43,967 nucleotides of DNA from Paludibacteraceae bacterium (GTDB taxonomy: Bacteria; Bacteroidota; Bacteroidia; Bacteroidales; Paludibacteraceae): positions 1-43,967 of the forward strand of contig JAGCLD010000037.1 in assembly GCA_017647145.1 (NCBI GenBank). Reading direction: 5' to 3'. The notes beneath the pieces are model-generated. The model saw only the letters and a list, made by a program, of their open reading frames with translations, made no database searches and was not told the DNA's origin. Below are positions 1 to 8,611 of the stretch, one piece after another (position 1 is the stretch's first letter; the number at the start of each line of letters is the position of its first letter). The translations under genes and the position numbers were made by a program.

Positions 1-87
1 ACGTAGGATACACGTAGGATACACGTAGGATACACGTAGGATACACGTAGGATACACGTAGGATATACGTAGGATATACGTAGGATA
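1..87. repeat. 11-bp tandem repeat array 1 (unit cacgtaggata)
   Basis: Eight tandem units of the 11-mer cacgtaggata run to position 87. The first lacks one base at the window edge, so the array may continue upstream. The last two units read tacgtaggata. The 22 bases after it (88-109) match the flank of array 2 at 33595-33616 with one mismatch. There are no unique spacers, so this is not a CRISPR array. Confidence 0.95.
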
Positions 88-210
88 AAAATACCATCTA
101 GCAACCCAATATATGACTGAAAAACAAAAAATCCCCAAGAAACACCTTACTCCAACCAGTGCAATAACCACCTTTTAACAACTCTCCTCATCCAAAACTA
201 ACTAAAAAAA

Positions 211-316
211 GCACTGTCGCCCTATAGAGGCATAAAGAGGTAATTATAGGAACTATTTATAATAAAATAATATAACTCCCTCACATTCAAGTTCTAATCG
301 CACTGTCGCCCTATAG
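211..316. repeat. Direct repeat gcactgtcgccctatag
   Basis: The 17-mer gcactgtcgccctatag occurs at 211-227 and again at 300-316. Looser similarity follows each copy (aaagaggtaatta against tagtgaggtactt). No gene overlaps either copy, and the function is unknown. Confidence 0.8.
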
Positions 317-338
317 GGGGCGTAGTGAGGTACTTGTA

Positions 339-485
339 GAATTGACTAAATGTCAATTCGGGCCGAGCGAAAGGCTACGGGTAGGCGACTGAAGGTCGGG
401 AATGGGGAGTGTCGTCCCCGACACGACGGAGTTCCGAGCGAAATGAAGCTTTAGCGAAATGGAGCGGAGGGGGTCCGTCTATGTA
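339..485. other. GC-rich, hairpin-rich non-coding segment
   Basis: This segment is clearly more GC-rich than its AT-rich surroundings and has many short inverted repeats in succession. A perfect 8-bp stem, gaattgac / gtcaattc, lies at 339-346 and 352-359. Shorter arms include gtgtcg / cgacac near 409-424. The word gagcgaaa or agcgaaat recurs three times. I find no convincing reading frame, promoter or terminator. It may be a decayed dispersed element or a structured RNA. Confidence 0.5.
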
Positions 486-499
486 TCTACAATAAACAT

Positions 500-673
500 C
501 CTCAAGCGTAGCTTTCTACAGTGAGTGAAACGAACGTCCTGTAGGCTCCGCCGTCCTGTAGCTCACATTGTGAGCGTCCTAACACACACCTTACCCAAAA
601 CAAACACTATACTACAGCATTACACACTGATTAACAACAACTTAAAACAAAACAAAAACAAAAATCAAAAACT
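500..673. other. Intergenic region with cgtcct motifs and a palindrome
   Basis: The word cgtcct occurs three times between 534 and 580. An odd-length palindrome, gctcacattgtgagc, lies at 561-575. The remaining A-rich stretch up to the perR control region shows no gene. Similar cgtccta words occur near 16700 and 33674, both intergenic. Confidence 0.5.
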
Positions 674-729
674 ATTGTGTTAAATAATGTTAACAATCTT
701 GCGTAGTTCAGAAAAAGATACTTTCTTTG
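674..729 (+). promoter_or_regulatory. perR promoter with inverted-repeat operator candidate
   Basis: An imperfect inverted repeat, attgtgttaa / ttaacaat, spans 674-697. It adjoins a ttg at 699-701 and a -7-like tttctttg at 722-729. This layout fits autoregulation by the Fur/PerR-family product encoded just downstream. The -7 box is imperfect because it lacks the usual leading TA in register. Confidence 0.5.
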
Positions 730-748
730 CACCAGAAACAAAGTTGTA

Positions 749-1186
749 ATGATTACAAATATGAACGCAACACAAGAAATAGTATCGCAACTTCAAGAGG
801 CAGGTTTTAAACCCTCCTTGCAACGCATAGCAATTCTGGAATACTTGCGTACTCATTTCACTCATCCTACAGTGGACGAAATATACGAAGCATTGAGCCC
901 TTCCATGCCAACGCTTTCGAAGACTACAATCTACAACACACTGCGAAGCTTCTCGCAATCCGGGTTGGCACTCAGTCTTCGTTTGGATGAAAAGAACGTA
1001 CACTATGATGGCGACACTGCTCCACATGCGCACTTCATCTGCAAGGATTGTGGCAAAATTATGGATGTGGTAATAAATAACACAGACATGCTTCACATAC
1101 CCACCCTCTGCGGAGCTGAAGTACAAGCAGTGGAGATTTCCTACTATGGACAATGTGACACTTGTAAAAAACAAAAAGAAAAATAA
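749..1186 (+). CDS. perR: Fur-family transcriptional regulator, PerR-like
   Basis: The 145-residue product has the length and layout of Fur/PerR metalloregulators. An N-terminal winged helix (about residues 10-85, with the family-like stretch TLSKTTIYNTLRSFS) is followed by a dimerisation and metal domain. Two CxxC pairs (CKDC and CDTC) would form the structural zinc site, and HAHF precedes the first. PerR proteins sense peroxide through metal-catalysed histidine oxidation and repress oxidative-stress genes. Here rubrerythrin follows after 37 bp, which favours PerR over iron-sensing Fur. A second ATG at 761 (MNATQE) is an alternative start. The family call is firm; the peroxide specificity is inferred from context. 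Confidence 0.88.
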   Translation: MITNMNATQEIVSQLQEAGFKPSLQRIAILEYLRTHFTHPTVDEIYEALSPSMPTLSKTTIYNTLRSFSQSGLALSLRLDEKNVHYDGDTAPHAHFICKDCGKIMDVVINNTDMLHIPTLCGAEVQAVEISYYGQCDTCKKQKEK

Positions 1187-1223
1187 AAACTAATTAATTG
1201 ATAACTTATAAAATTTTACGACT

Positions 1224-1775
1224 ATGACTAAGAAATGGATTTGCAGCGTATGCGGTTATGTACACGAAGGACCTGAAGCACCTGAAAAATGCCCACAATG
1301 TAAACAACCTCGTGAAAAGTTCAACGAACTAAAAGAAGATGAAGGTCTATCTTTCGTAACTGAACACGTAATCGGAGTAGCAAAAGGATGTGATGAAGAA
1401 ATGATAAAAGACTTGAATGCTCACTTCATGGGCGAAGCTACAGAAGTAGGTATGTACCTTGCCATGAGCCGTCAAGCTGACCGTGAAGGTTATCCTGAAA
1501 TTGCAGAAGCATTCAAACGCTATGCTTGGGAAGAAGCTGAACACTGCGCTAAGTTTGCTGAACTTTTAGGAGATGTTGTATGGGATACACGCACTAATTT
1601 AGAAAAACGTATGATGGCTGAAAGCGGGGCATGCGCTGATAAAATGCGTATCGCTAAACGCGCAAAAGAACTCAACTTGGATGCTATCCACGACACTGTA
1701 CACGAAATGGCAAAAGACGAAGCACGCCACGGACAAGGATTTCAAGGCCTATTCAATCGCTACTTCAAAAAATAA
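1224..1775 (+). CDS. rbr: Rubrerythrin with N-terminal rubredoxin domain
   Basis: Rubrerythrins reduce hydrogen peroxide in the cytoplasm of anaerobes at a di-iron centre. In this 183-residue protein the rubredoxin domain is N-terminal (Cys7, Cys10, Cys23, Cys26). It is followed by a ferritin-like four-helix domain with iron-ligand motifs [20 protein letters not shown] and DEARHGQGF. This is the reversed domain order compared with classical rubrerythrin. The gene lies 37 bp after perR and is probably co-transcribed with it, and thus peroxide-induced. A strong hairpin terminator follows at 1821. Confidence 0.95.
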   Translation: MTKKWICSVCGYVHEGPEAPEKCPQCKQPREKFNELKEDEGLSFVTEHVIGVAKGCDEEMIKDLNAHFMGEATEVGMYLAMSRQADREGYPEIAEAFKRYAWEEAEHCAKFAELLGDVVWDTRTNLEKRMMAESGACADKMRIAKRAKELNLDAIHDTVHEMAKDEARHGQGFQGLFNRYFKK

Positions 1776-1820
1776 GCTGACATATAAACCTTAACACAAG
1801 TCACATCTTGTGACCTAAAC

Positions 1821-1851
1821 AAAAAAAGTCGCCTATTTGGCGACTTTTTTC
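1821..1851. terminator. Bidirectional intrinsic terminator between rbr and asd
   Basis: The stem aaaaagtcgcc / ggcgactttttt with loop tattt is flanked by an A-run and a T-run. It can end the rubrerythrin transcript on the plus strand and the asd transcript on the minus strand. Confidence 0.92.
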
Positions 1852-1877
1852 TTATCTATAATTAAAGAACTAATGGT

Positions 1878-2888
1878 TTAACCAATGTTATTTACCTTGA
1901 TGAGATACTCGGCAATCTGCACTGCATTTAGGGCAGCGCCTTTTTTGATTTGATCACCAACACACCAGAAAGTAATACCATTCTCATTAGCAAGGTCTTT
2001 TCTTAACCTTCCAACATACACTTCATCTTTACCGGAGAGGAAAAGTGGCATAGGATATACTTTCTCTTCTGGTTTATCCATATACACAATGCCTTCTGCC
2101 GAAGAAAAAGCTTCCTGAAGTTGTTCAAGGCTAATAGGACTTTCTGTCTCCACCCACAAACTTTCAGAATGTGCTCTAAGGGCAGGAACACGCACACACA
2201 TTGCACTCACTTTTACATCTGAATGCATAATCTTGCGAGTCTCATGATACATCTTCATCTCCTCTTTGGTATACCCATTATCTGTAAATACATCCACTTG
2301 AGGAATAAGATTGTAGGCCAACTGATAAGCAAATTTCTCTACAGTAACCGGTTCTCCTGCGGCAATCTGTTCGTATTGCTTTTTCAGTTCATCCATAGCG
2401 GCTGCTCCGGCACCACTTGCAGCTTGGTAAGTAGATACATGCACCTGCTTAATATGAGAGATATTCTCAATCACTTTCAATGCAACTACCATCTGAATGG
2501 TGGTACAGTTAGGATTTGCAATAATGCCTCTCGGACGCACCAAGGCATCTTCAGCATTCACTTCAGGCACCACCAAAGGCACATCATTTTCCATTCTGAA
2601 TGCACTGGAATTATCTATCATTACAGCGCCATATTTGGTAATATCATCAGCATATTCTTTAGACACTGAGGCTCCGGCTGAAGTAAACACAAGGTCAATT
2701 CCCTTAAAGAGATCACCATGCTTCAATTCCTTAACCTCAAGTTCTTTGCCTTTAAAGCTATACTTTCTTCCTGCGCTTCGACTTGAACCAAACAAGTTTA
2801 GTTCTGTAAGCGGGAAATTACGCTCTTCAAGCACTCTTAGGAACTCTTGTCCCACTGCGCCACTTGCGCCAACAATAGCAACTTTCAT
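1878..2888 (-). CDS. asd: Aspartate-semialdehyde dehydrogenase
   Basis: This enzyme reduces aspartyl-4-phosphate to aspartate semialdehyde with NADPH, a branch point for lysine/diaminopimelate, threonine and methionine synthesis. The 336-residue protein starts with the dinucleotide-binding motif [10 protein letters not shown]. It has the catalytic cysteine in NPNCTT (Cys128), the substrate-binding stretch [18 protein letters not shown], and a likely active-site histidine in RAHSE (His240). Full length for the family. It lies downstream of rny on the same strand, with a 104-bp gap that carries 11-bp repeats. Confidence 0.97.
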   Translation of the reverse strand: MKVAIVGASGAVGQEFLRVLEERNFPLTELNLFGSSRSAGRKYSFKGKELEVKELKHGDLFKGIDLVFTSAGASVSKEYADDITKYGAVMIDNSSAFRMENDVPLVVPEVNAEDALVRPRGIIANPNCTTIQMVVALKVIENISHIKQVHVSTYQAASGAGAAAMDELKKQYEQIAAGEPVTVEKFAYQLAYNLIPQVDVFTDNGYTKEEMKMYHETRKIMHSDVKVSAMCVRVPALRAHSESLWVETESPISLEQLQEAFSSAEGIVYMDKPEEKVYPMPLFLSGKDEVYVGRLRKDLANENGITFWCVGDQIKKGAALNAVQIAEYLIKVNNIG

Positions 2889-2921
2889 TTTTTACCTTCT
2901 TTTTTGTTATAAACCTTCTTA

Positions 2922-2965
2922 ATACCTTATGCATACTATATGCCTATCGTATGCTTATCGTATGC
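2922..2965. repeat. Short 11-bp-period tandem repeat upstream of asd
   Basis: Three consecutive 11-mers, atactatatgc, ctatcgtatgc and ttatcgtatgc, occupy 2933-2965. A fourth degenerate unit ending in cttatgc precedes them. The unit differs in sequence from the large arrays at 1, 33507 and 40669 but has the same period. It lies in the gap between rny and asd. Confidence 0.75.
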
Positions 2966-2992
2966 GCGTGCTATCACACGGCATAATTTCTT

Positions 2993-4522
2993 TTATTTAG
3001 CGTAGCTTACTGCTCTAGTCTCACGAATAACGGTAATCTTAACCTGTCCGGGATAAGTCATTTCGTCTTGAATCTTCTTCGCAATATCAAATGAGAGCAA
3101 TTCAGCTTCTTTATCATCTATCTTATCTGCACCTACAATAACTCTCAACTCACGACCGGCTTGGATAGCATAGGTTTTTATTACACCCGGATAGGAGAGT
3201 GCGAGATTTTCTAAGTCGTTCAAACGTTTGAGATAAGCCTCCACAATTTCACGACGTGCTCCCGGACGTGCTCCAGAAATAGCATCACAAGCTTGTACGA
3301 TAGGAGCCAATAGCGTTTCCATTTCTACCTCATCGTGGTGTGCACCAATCGCATTACAGATATCCGGCTTTTCTTTATACTTTTCAGCCAGTTTCATACC
3401 GAGTATTGCGTGTGGCAATTCAGGTTCTTCATCGGGCACCTTACCAATGTCATGGAGAAGTCCTGCTCTCTTGGCTTTTTTAGGATTGAGTCCTAATTCA
3501 GAAGCCATGATGGCACATAAGTTAGCAGTTTCTCGAGCATGTTGCAAGAGGTTTTGTCCATAAGAAGAACGATATTTCATTCTACCCACCATGCGAATGA
3601 GTTCAGGATGCAAACCATGTATTCCCAAGTCAATGGTAGTTCGTTTACCTGTTTCTATGATTTCTTCTTCCACTTGTTTCTTCACCTTATTCACCACCTC
3701 TTCAATACGAGCAGGATGTATTCTGCCATCTGTCACAAGTTGGTGTAATGATAAGCGTGCAATTTCTCTTCTCACAGGGTCAAAAGCAGACAATACAATA
3801 GCTTCGGGAGTATCATCCACAATGATTTCCACTCCTGTAGCTGCCTCTAATGCTCTAATGTTGCGTCCTTCTCTACCAATAACACGTCCTTTTATCTCGT
3901 CAGACTCAATGTGGAATACAGATACAGAATTTTCGATAGCAGCTTCAGTGGCTACACGCTGAATGGTTTGCACAACGATTTTCTTAGCCTCCTTGTTGGC
4001 TGTCATTTTAGCTTCTTCCATAATCTCATTCACATAAGACATGGCATCTGTTTTCGCTTCGTCTTTCAAGTTCTCGATGAGTTGTGCCTTTGCTTCAGTA
4101 GCAGAGAGTCCTGAAATAGCCTCCAATTGGTCTTGTGCTTGTTTGCATAGTTTGTCCAACTCTTTATTTCTGTGTTCAATAACGGTCATTTGGTTTTCCA
4201 CATTTTCCCGTTGTTGATTCAACTCGTTTTGTGCTCTTTGAAGTTCACCTTGCTTTTGATTGAGTTGATTTTCTCTTTGTTGTAGTCTGGACTCTTGTTG
4301 TTGGAGTTTGCTGTTAGCTTGTTGCACTTGCGCATCATGTTCAGCTTTTAGCGCAATGAATTTTTCTTTTGCTTCAATGATTTTGTTCTTCTTGATAATT
4401 TCAGCTTCAGCAGCAGCCTCTTTCAAGGTTTGCTTGCTCACGTATCGCAACACGAGAAAGCATCCACCTACGCCTATAATGAAAGCTCCTAGAGCTATCA
4501 GTATAATAATCCATGTTCCCAT
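2993..4522 (-). CDS. rny: Ribonuclease Y
   Basis: RNase Y is a membrane-anchored endoribonuclease that starts mRNA decay. The 509-residue protein has an N-terminal transmembrane helix (about residues 3-26) and a long Gln/Glu/Lys-rich coiled coil to about residue 150. A KH RNA-binding domain follows (around residues 209-250, with [17 protein letters not shown]). The HD phosphohydrolase domain carries the metal-binding LLHDIGK and IGAHHDEVE motifs. Length and order match the family. It is separated from zapA upstream by a terminator, so it is probably transcribed on its own or with asd. Confidence 0.97.
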   Translation of the reverse strand: MGTWIIILIALGAFIIGVGGCFLVLRYVSKQTLKEAAAEAEIIKKNKIIEAKEKFIALKAEHDAQVQQANSKLQQQESRLQQRENQLNQKQGELQRAQNELNQQRENVENQMTVIEHRNKELDKLCKQAQDQLEAISGLSATEAKAQLIENLKDEAKTDAMSYVNEIMEEAKMTANKEAKKIVVQTIQRVATEAAIENSVSVFHIESDEIKGRVIGREGRNIRALEAATGVEIIVDDTPEAIVLSAFDPVRREIARLSLHQLVTDGRIHPARIEEVVNKVKKQVEEEIIETGKRTTIDLGIHGLHPELIRMVGRMKYRSSYGQNLLQHARETANLCAIMASELGLNPKKAKRAGLLHDIGKVPDEEPELPHAILGMKLAEKYKEKPDICNAIGAHHDEVEMETLLAPIVQACDAISGARPGARREIVEAYLKRLNDLENLALSYPGVIKTYAIQAGRELRVIVGADKIDDKEAELLSFDIAKKIQDEMTYPGQVKITVIRETRAVSYAK

Positions 4523-4576
4523 AATTATAATGTTTTATCTTAGTAGTTATTAATTAAATTATCTTCTTGTTGTTAT

Positions 4577-4620
4577 AAAAAAACGCACCAAGTCAGTGTT
4601 TATCTCACTTTTGGTGCGCA
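4577..4620 (-). terminator. Intrinsic terminator after zapA
   Basis: The plus-strand arms cgcaccaa (4584-4591) and ttggtgcg (4611-4618) form an 8-bp stem. On the minus strand it is followed by seven T residues (4583-4577). It lies 18 bp past the zapA stop and ends the two-gene unit. Confidence 0.88.
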
Positions 4621-4637
4621 TATTGATTAGAAGATTG

Positions 4638-4934
4638 TTATTCATCCGTTGTGTTCAGTATATGATGAATCTCTTCATTTAGTTTCTTTACGGTCATTGC
4701 CAGTTCTGAGTCGGTGTGTTTCAAATGAAGCTGTGCATTTTCCACCATTATGGCATATGCAACCAACATCCATATTTCCTCTTCAGATTTATCCGGGTAA
4801 TTTTTCACCCATTGGCTATATATTAGCGCCAAGCGCTTACCCGCTTTTCTATAAATGAACTCATCCTCAACGTCCACCCTTAGAGGTATAGACCTCTCTG
4901 CTACTTTCACATTTATGGATATCTTCTTTCCCAT
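4638..4934 (-). CDS. zapA: Cell division protein ZapA
   Basis: ZapA binds FtsZ and bundles its filaments at the division ring. The 98-residue product has the family layout: a small N-terminal globular part beginning KISINVKVAERSIPLRVD, then a C-terminal coiled-coil helix for oligomerisation. It directly follows a small coiled-coil gene with 1 bp between them, so the two are translationally linked. A terminator closes the unit. Confidence 0.88.
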   Translation of the reverse strand: MGKKISINVKVAERSIPLRVDVEDEFIYRKAGKRLALIYSQWVKNYPDKSEEEIWMLVAYAIMVENAQLHLKHTDSELAMTVKKLNEEIHHILNTTDE

Positions 4935-4935
4935 A

Positions 4936-5229
4936 TTATTCGAGCAACAAGTTCAAGCATTTGTCAATTTCGCGCACCATTTTATCGATTTTCTTTCGGG
5001 CAACCTCTCTTTCTTCTTTATCTTCAGAAATGAGTTGATGTGCCATCAACAATCGATCGTATTTTTGTTGGAGTTGCTCTAATTGTTTTTGCAGTCTGTC
5101 CAAATCATCTTGCCTCCAGTTGATTTGTTTTTTCAGTTCAGCATTTTGTTTTTTCAATTCTGCGAACTGTTGTATCAGCACCCTCACTTGGGATTCGTAA
5201 TTATCTTTTTGCACTGCGTTATTAGGCAT
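4936..5229 (-). CDS. Small coiled-coil protein upstream of zapA
   Basis: The protein is about 97 residues and almost entirely predicted coiled coil, rich in Gln, Lys, Glu and Leu (AELKKQNAELKKQINW repeats). The longer reading frame begins at 5250, but the -7 promoter element TACCTTTG at 5255-5248 overlaps that start. The ATG at 5229 (MPNNAVQKDN) is therefore the more likely start, preceded by taggaat. Its position immediately before zapA suggests a division-related partner, perhaps similar in role to ZapB. I do not recognise a named family. Confidence 0.75.
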   Translation of the reverse strand: MPNNAVQKDNYESQVRVLIQQFAELKKQNAELKKQINWRQDDLDRLQKQLEQLQQKYDRLLMAHQLISEDKEEREVARKKIDKMVREIDKCLNLLLE

Positions 5230-5247
5230 ATTCCTACAAAAATCGTA

Positions 5248-5255
5248 CAAAGGTA
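5248..5255 (-). promoter_or_regulatory. -7 element of the coiled-coil/zapA unit
   Basis: The minus strand reads TACCTTTG, an exact TAnnTTTG box, about 19 bp upstream of the chosen start. I see no clear TTG at the expected -33 distance. Confidence 0.5.
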
Positions 5256-5320
5256 CATTTTTTGGTTCGTATATAAAAATAGTTTTCTATAGTTTTCCCG
5301 AAAACTTTTACTTATCTGTG

Positions 5321-5707
5321 TTAATTTAGTCCGAGTTTCCGTTTTAAACGGTCAATCAAAGAGTCCCACAACACGATGGAGTCATCTACGTCATCCGTGT
5401 CTGCCACATCTTTCACGATGAGTTCTACCATTCCTGTGAGTTCTAATTTTGCAATGCTCATTTCAAAGAAGTGTTTTGTTCCTTCGTCTTCTTCCCACTG
5501 AAATTTTATTCTTTCGTCTTGATGTTTGGTGATGAGTTTTGCTGTTTGTTGGTTTCCGTTCCACGTGAATGTGTAGAAGTCGTGGTCCACTGTCACTTTG
5601 TCACAAAACCATTCGGTTAAGCCCCCCGGCATTGAGATGAGTCTCCACAATGCTGTTCTGGATACGTTTTTTAGGGGGTATTCTTTTTGAAATTGTTTTC
5701 TTTCCAT
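5321..5707 (-). CDS. START-like domain protein
   Basis: The 128-residue product resembles the Bacteroidetes START-like (SRPBCC fold) family: a basic N-terminus, the stretch WRLISMPGGLTEWFCDKV, then alternating strands and a C-terminal helix (WDSLIDRLKRKLGLN). Such folds form a hydrophobic pocket, but no substrate is known to me for this subfamily. The gene sits 10 bp downstream of cdd on the same strand and is likely co-transcribed with it. It has no signal peptide, so it should be cytoplasmic. Confidence 0.75.
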   Translation of the reverse strand: MERKQFQKEYPLKNVSRTALWRLISMPGGLTEWFCDKVTVDHDFYTFTWNGNQQTAKLITKHQDERIKFQWEEDEGTKHFFEMSIAKLELTGMVELIVKDVADTDDVDDSIVLWDSLIDRLKRKLGLN

Positions 5708-5717
5708 GGTGTATCAA

Positions 5718-6206
5718 TTAGAAGTGTAGTCCCATCGTTTCGCTTACAAAAGAAAAGGGTAGTAGTTGTTTTACTCCTTTTATCAGGTAGATGTTGTTCG
5801 TTCCATATAGCAACACATCTATGGGTTGTTTTGCTTTTTGTTCGTATTCCAACATTACCTGCCTGCATGCTCCGCAAGGTGATATTGGTTCTTCAAGAAA
5901 GGCTTCGTTTTGTGCTGCAGCTATTGCCAATGCCACTACTTTTCTGTCCGGATAGTGTGCGTTAGCATAGAAGAGTGTTGTTCGTTCTGCACATAATCCT
6001 GAAGGGTAAGCCGCATTTTCTTGGTTTGAGCCACACAGTATTTCTCCATTATCCATTAGCACTGCCGCTCCTACATGAAACTTTGAATAGGGTGCATAGG
6101 CTGTTTTGGTTTGTTGTTTTGCTTTATCGACTAAGTTTTGATAGGTTTCAGAGAGTTCGTCGTAGCTAAAACATTGTACGTTTGTTTCTATTTTAAACTC
6201 TTTCAT
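5718..6206 (-). CDS. cdd: Cytidine deaminase
   Basis: Cytidine deaminase converts cytidine and deoxycytidine to uridine and deoxyuridine in pyrimidine salvage. The 162-residue protein has the zinc-site signature: CAERTT with catalytic Glu, and PCGACRQVMLEY with two Cys ligands. The substrate-binding stretch GSNQENAAYPSGL precedes the first. The length fits the homotetrameric short type with a slightly longer N-terminus. A clear promoter lies upstream at 6298-6328, leaving a leader of about 85 nt. Confidence 0.95.
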   Translation of the reverse strand: MKEFKIETNVQCFSYDELSETYQNLVDKAKQQTKTAYAPYSKFHVGAAVLMDNGEILCGSNQENAAYPSGLCAERTTLFYANAHYPDRKVVALAIAAAQNEAFLEEPISPCGACRQVMLEYEQKAKQPIDVLLYGTNNIYLIKGVKQLLPFSFVSETMGLHF

Positions 6207-6297
6207 AGATTGTCATTCGGTTATTGTGTGTTTTTCCTTTCTAAGATTCTATGTTCAAGCCCTTTTGGCTTTTTAGAATATAACATCTCTTATCTCG

Positions 6298-6328
6298 CAA
6301 ATATAAGATAAGAAAAGTGATTTTGCAA
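6298..6328 (-). promoter_or_regulatory. Promoter of cdd
   Basis: Read on the minus strand, TTG (6328-6326) is followed after 20 bp by TATATTTG (6305-6298), an exact TAnnTTTG box. The transcript would carry a leader that includes a small aagcc / ggctt hairpin near 6258-6275. Confidence 0.75.
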
Positions 6329-6421
6329 GAGTTTCTTTATGTTTAGTAAGGTTTTCTTTGTTTATTTTGTTGTTGTGAGTAGAATTCACGCTATTATTTC
6401 ATTAGTTTAACATTCTGCACT

Positions 6422-6452
6422 TTTGTGTTTCTGCTTATTTTGCTTACTTTTG
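6422..6452 (+). promoter_or_regulatory. Promoter of the M13 peptidase gene
   Basis: TTTG at 6422-6425 and TACTTTTG at 6445-6452 are separated by 19 bp, a full match to the Bacteroidetes housekeeping promoter. The start codon lies 59 bp downstream. Confidence 0.82.
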
Positions 6453-6511
6453 CGAGGTATTGCCTTTAGGCTTTTATTTATTGCACACAATAACCTTTTA
6501 AATTCACTTAA

Positions 6512-8554
6512 ATGAAAACAAAACACATTGCTTTTTGCGCATTGGCTCTTGCCTTTTGTGCTTGCAGTCCGAAACAACAATCTGCTCCGGACTGCCGTAA
6601 AGCCGGTGGCTTGGTTCTTGCCAACTTAGACACCACTGTGCTTCCTCAAAATGATTTTTATCAATATGCTTGCGGTGGCTGGATGACTCTGAATCCTCTC
6701 ACTGCCGAGTATGCTCGTTTTGGCTCTTTTGACAAGCTTGCTGAAGACAGCCGTACACAACTTCAAGGTCTCATTGAAGAAATCTCTACTCAAACACAAG
6801 AGTCAGGCAGCATTGGTCAAAAGATAGCTGACCTTTATAATCTGGCTATGGACTCTGCGCGTTTGAACAATGAGGGCGTAGATCCGCTACTTCCTGTGAT
6901 AAGCAAGATTGATGCTGCGAGTGATAAGGCTGCATTCAGCACATTGATTCCTGAGCTTTACATGGATGGTGTTGGCCTGTTGTTCCATGTTTTTGTGGAT
7001 GCTGATGCCATGAATAGTTCTATGAATATGCTTCAAACTTATCAAGGCGGTTATTCTTTGGGTGAAAAGGAATATTATCTTGACACTGACTCTAACACTC
7101 TTGACATCCGCAATAAGTATATTGCTCACGTTGCTAAGATGTTTGGTTTTCTGGGTTATGACGAAGAAACTGCCGCTGAGGCTGCTGCAACTGTATTGCG
7201 CTTAGAGACTCGTCTTGCTTCTGCTGCTCACAACAATATCGAACTCCGCAATCCTCATGCTAACTACAACAAGATGACTATTGATGAGTTGCAAGTGTTG
7301 GTTCCTGAAATCAATTGGAATACTTTCTTCAGCACTTTGGGTGTTTCTGTGAATGAACTCTCTGTAAGCCAAACTAAGCATTTGCAAGAAGTGGGTAAAA
7401 TTGTCGGTGAAGAATCTATGGATGATATTAAGACACTGCTGAAATGGCAAGCTATTAATTCTGCTTCTTCTTCTCTCAGTGATGAGATTTATGCTGAACA
7501 CTTTAATTTCTATGGCACTACTTTGCGCGGCACTCCTACTCCTTCTCCTCGTTGGAAACGTGCCGTGGGTGTAGTTAATAGCACTTTGGGTGAAGCCGTA
7601 GGTCAAATGTATGTACAAAAGTATTTCCCTGCTGAGGCAAAAGAACGCATGCTTAATTTGGTGAGCAACCTTCAAAAGTCCTTAAGCGACCGTATTAACA
7701 ACCTTGAATGGATGAGCGATGAGACTAAGGCTAAGGCACAAGAAAAACTTCAATCGTTCCACGTAAAGATTGGTTATCCTGACACATGGCGTGATTACAC
7801 CGACTTGGAAATCAATGCTGCTGATAGCTATTTGGCTAATGGAATGCGCGCTAATCGTTTTGAAATGGCTTATAGTTTCTCTTTTGCAGGTCAAGCTGTT
7901 GATAAGGATAAATGGCTGATGACTCCTCAAACTGTAAACGCTTATTATAATCCTACTACCAACGAGATTTGCTTCCCTGCCGGTATTCTCCAATATCCGT
8001 TCTTTGATATGAATGCTGATGATGCGTTTAACTATGGTGCTATTGGCGTGGTGATTGGACATGAGATGACTCATGGTTTTGATGACCAAGGCTGTCAGTA
8101 TGACAAAGATGGTAACTTGAACAACTGGTGGGCAGCTGAAGACAAAGAGAAGTTTGACGCTCGCGCTCAAGTGATGGTGGACTACTTTAATAAGATTGAA
8201 GTTGCTCCTGGTGTGTTTGCTAACGGACGCTTCACTTTGGGTGAAAACATTGCTGACCATGGTGGTTTGCAAATCGCTTATCAAGCATTTAAAGAAGCTA
8301 CTAAGGATGCTCCTCTTGACACCATCGAGGGATTGTCGCCTGAGCAACGTTTCTTCTTGTCATATGCTGATGTTTGGGCAGGAAATATCCGTGATGAAGA
8401 AGTATTGTCGCGCACTAAGTCAGATCCTCACTCATTGGGTCGCTGGCGTGTGAATGGTGCTTTACCACACATCAACGCTTGGTATGAAGCTTTCCATGTG
8501 ACTGAAGAGAGTCCGATGTATTTAGCTCCTGAAAACCGTGTAAGTATCTGGTAG
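6512..8554 (+). CDS. M13 family zinc metallopeptidase lipoprotein (PepO/neprilysin-like)
   Basis: M13 enzymes are zinc endopeptidases that cut small peptides outside the cytoplasm. The 680-residue protein has an N-terminal lipoprotein signal ending in LAFCAC, so it is probably anchored in an envelope membrane. It has the M13 signatures NAYYNPTTNEICFPAGI, the zinc motif GHEMTHGFD (HExxH) and GENIADHGG supplying the third ligand. The C-terminus ends in VSIW, whereas many family members end in a CxxW-type motif. The gene is monocistronic, with its own promoter and a terminator at 8578. Confidence 0.93.
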   Translation: MKTKHIAFCALALAFCACSPKQQSAPDCRKAGGLVLANLDTTVLPQNDFYQYACGGWMTLNPLTAEYARFGSFDKLAEDSRTQLQGLIEEISTQTQESGSIGQKIADLYNLAMDSARLNNEGVDPLLPVISKIDAASDKAAFSTLIPELYMDGVGLLFHVFVDADAMNSSMNMLQTYQGGYSLGEKEYYLDTDSNTLDIRNKYIAHVAKMFGFLGYDEETAAEAAATVLRLETRLASAAHNNIELRNPHANYNKMTIDELQVLVPEINWNTFFSTLGVSVNELSVSQTKHLQEVGKIVGEESMDDIKTLLKWQAINSASSSLSDEIYAEHFNFYGTTLRGTPTPSPRWKRAVGVVNSTLGEAVGQMYVQKYFPAEAKERMLNLVSNLQKSLSDRINNLEWMSDETKAKAQEKLQSFHVKIGYPDTWRDYTDLEINAADSYLANGMRANRFEMAYSFSFAGQAVDKDKWLMTPQTVNAYYNPTTNEICFPAGILQYPFFDMNADDAFNYGAIGVVIGHEMTHGFDDQGCQYDKDGNLNNWWAAEDKEKFDARAQVMVDYFNKIEVAPGVFANGRFTLGENIADHGGLQIAYQAFKEATKDAPLDTIEGLSPEQRFFLSYADVWAGNIRDEEVLSRTKSDPHSLGRWRVNGALPHINAWYEAFHVTEESPMYLAPENRVSIW

Positions 8555-8577
8555 GAATCTATTTGAAACGATACACT

Positions 8578-8611
8578 GAAAAGCCACTCGCATTGTCGGG
8601 TGGCTTTTTGT
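8578..8611 (+). terminator. Intrinsic terminator after the M13 peptidase gene
   Basis: The stem aagccac / gtggctt (8581-8587 and 8600-8606) is followed by a T-run. It begins 24 bp past the stop codon. Confidence 0.88.

Noticed and set aside
1-87. CRISPR-like appearance of the tandem arrays
   Set aside because: Units are 11 bp with no unique spacers, and there are no cas genes.
680-1174. Minus-strand frame of 164 codons opposite perR
   Set aside because: Shadow of perR with no family pattern.
1795-1814. Small cacaag / cttgtg hairpin after rubrerythrin
   Set aside because: Short stem without T-run; the stronger terminator follows directly.
6206-6297. Riboswitch in the cdd leader
   Set aside because: Only one short hairpin is visible and no known aptamer pattern.
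7682-8347. Minus-strand frame of 221 codons inside the M13 peptidase gene
   Set aside because: Antisense shadow; the plus-strand gene has full family motifs.
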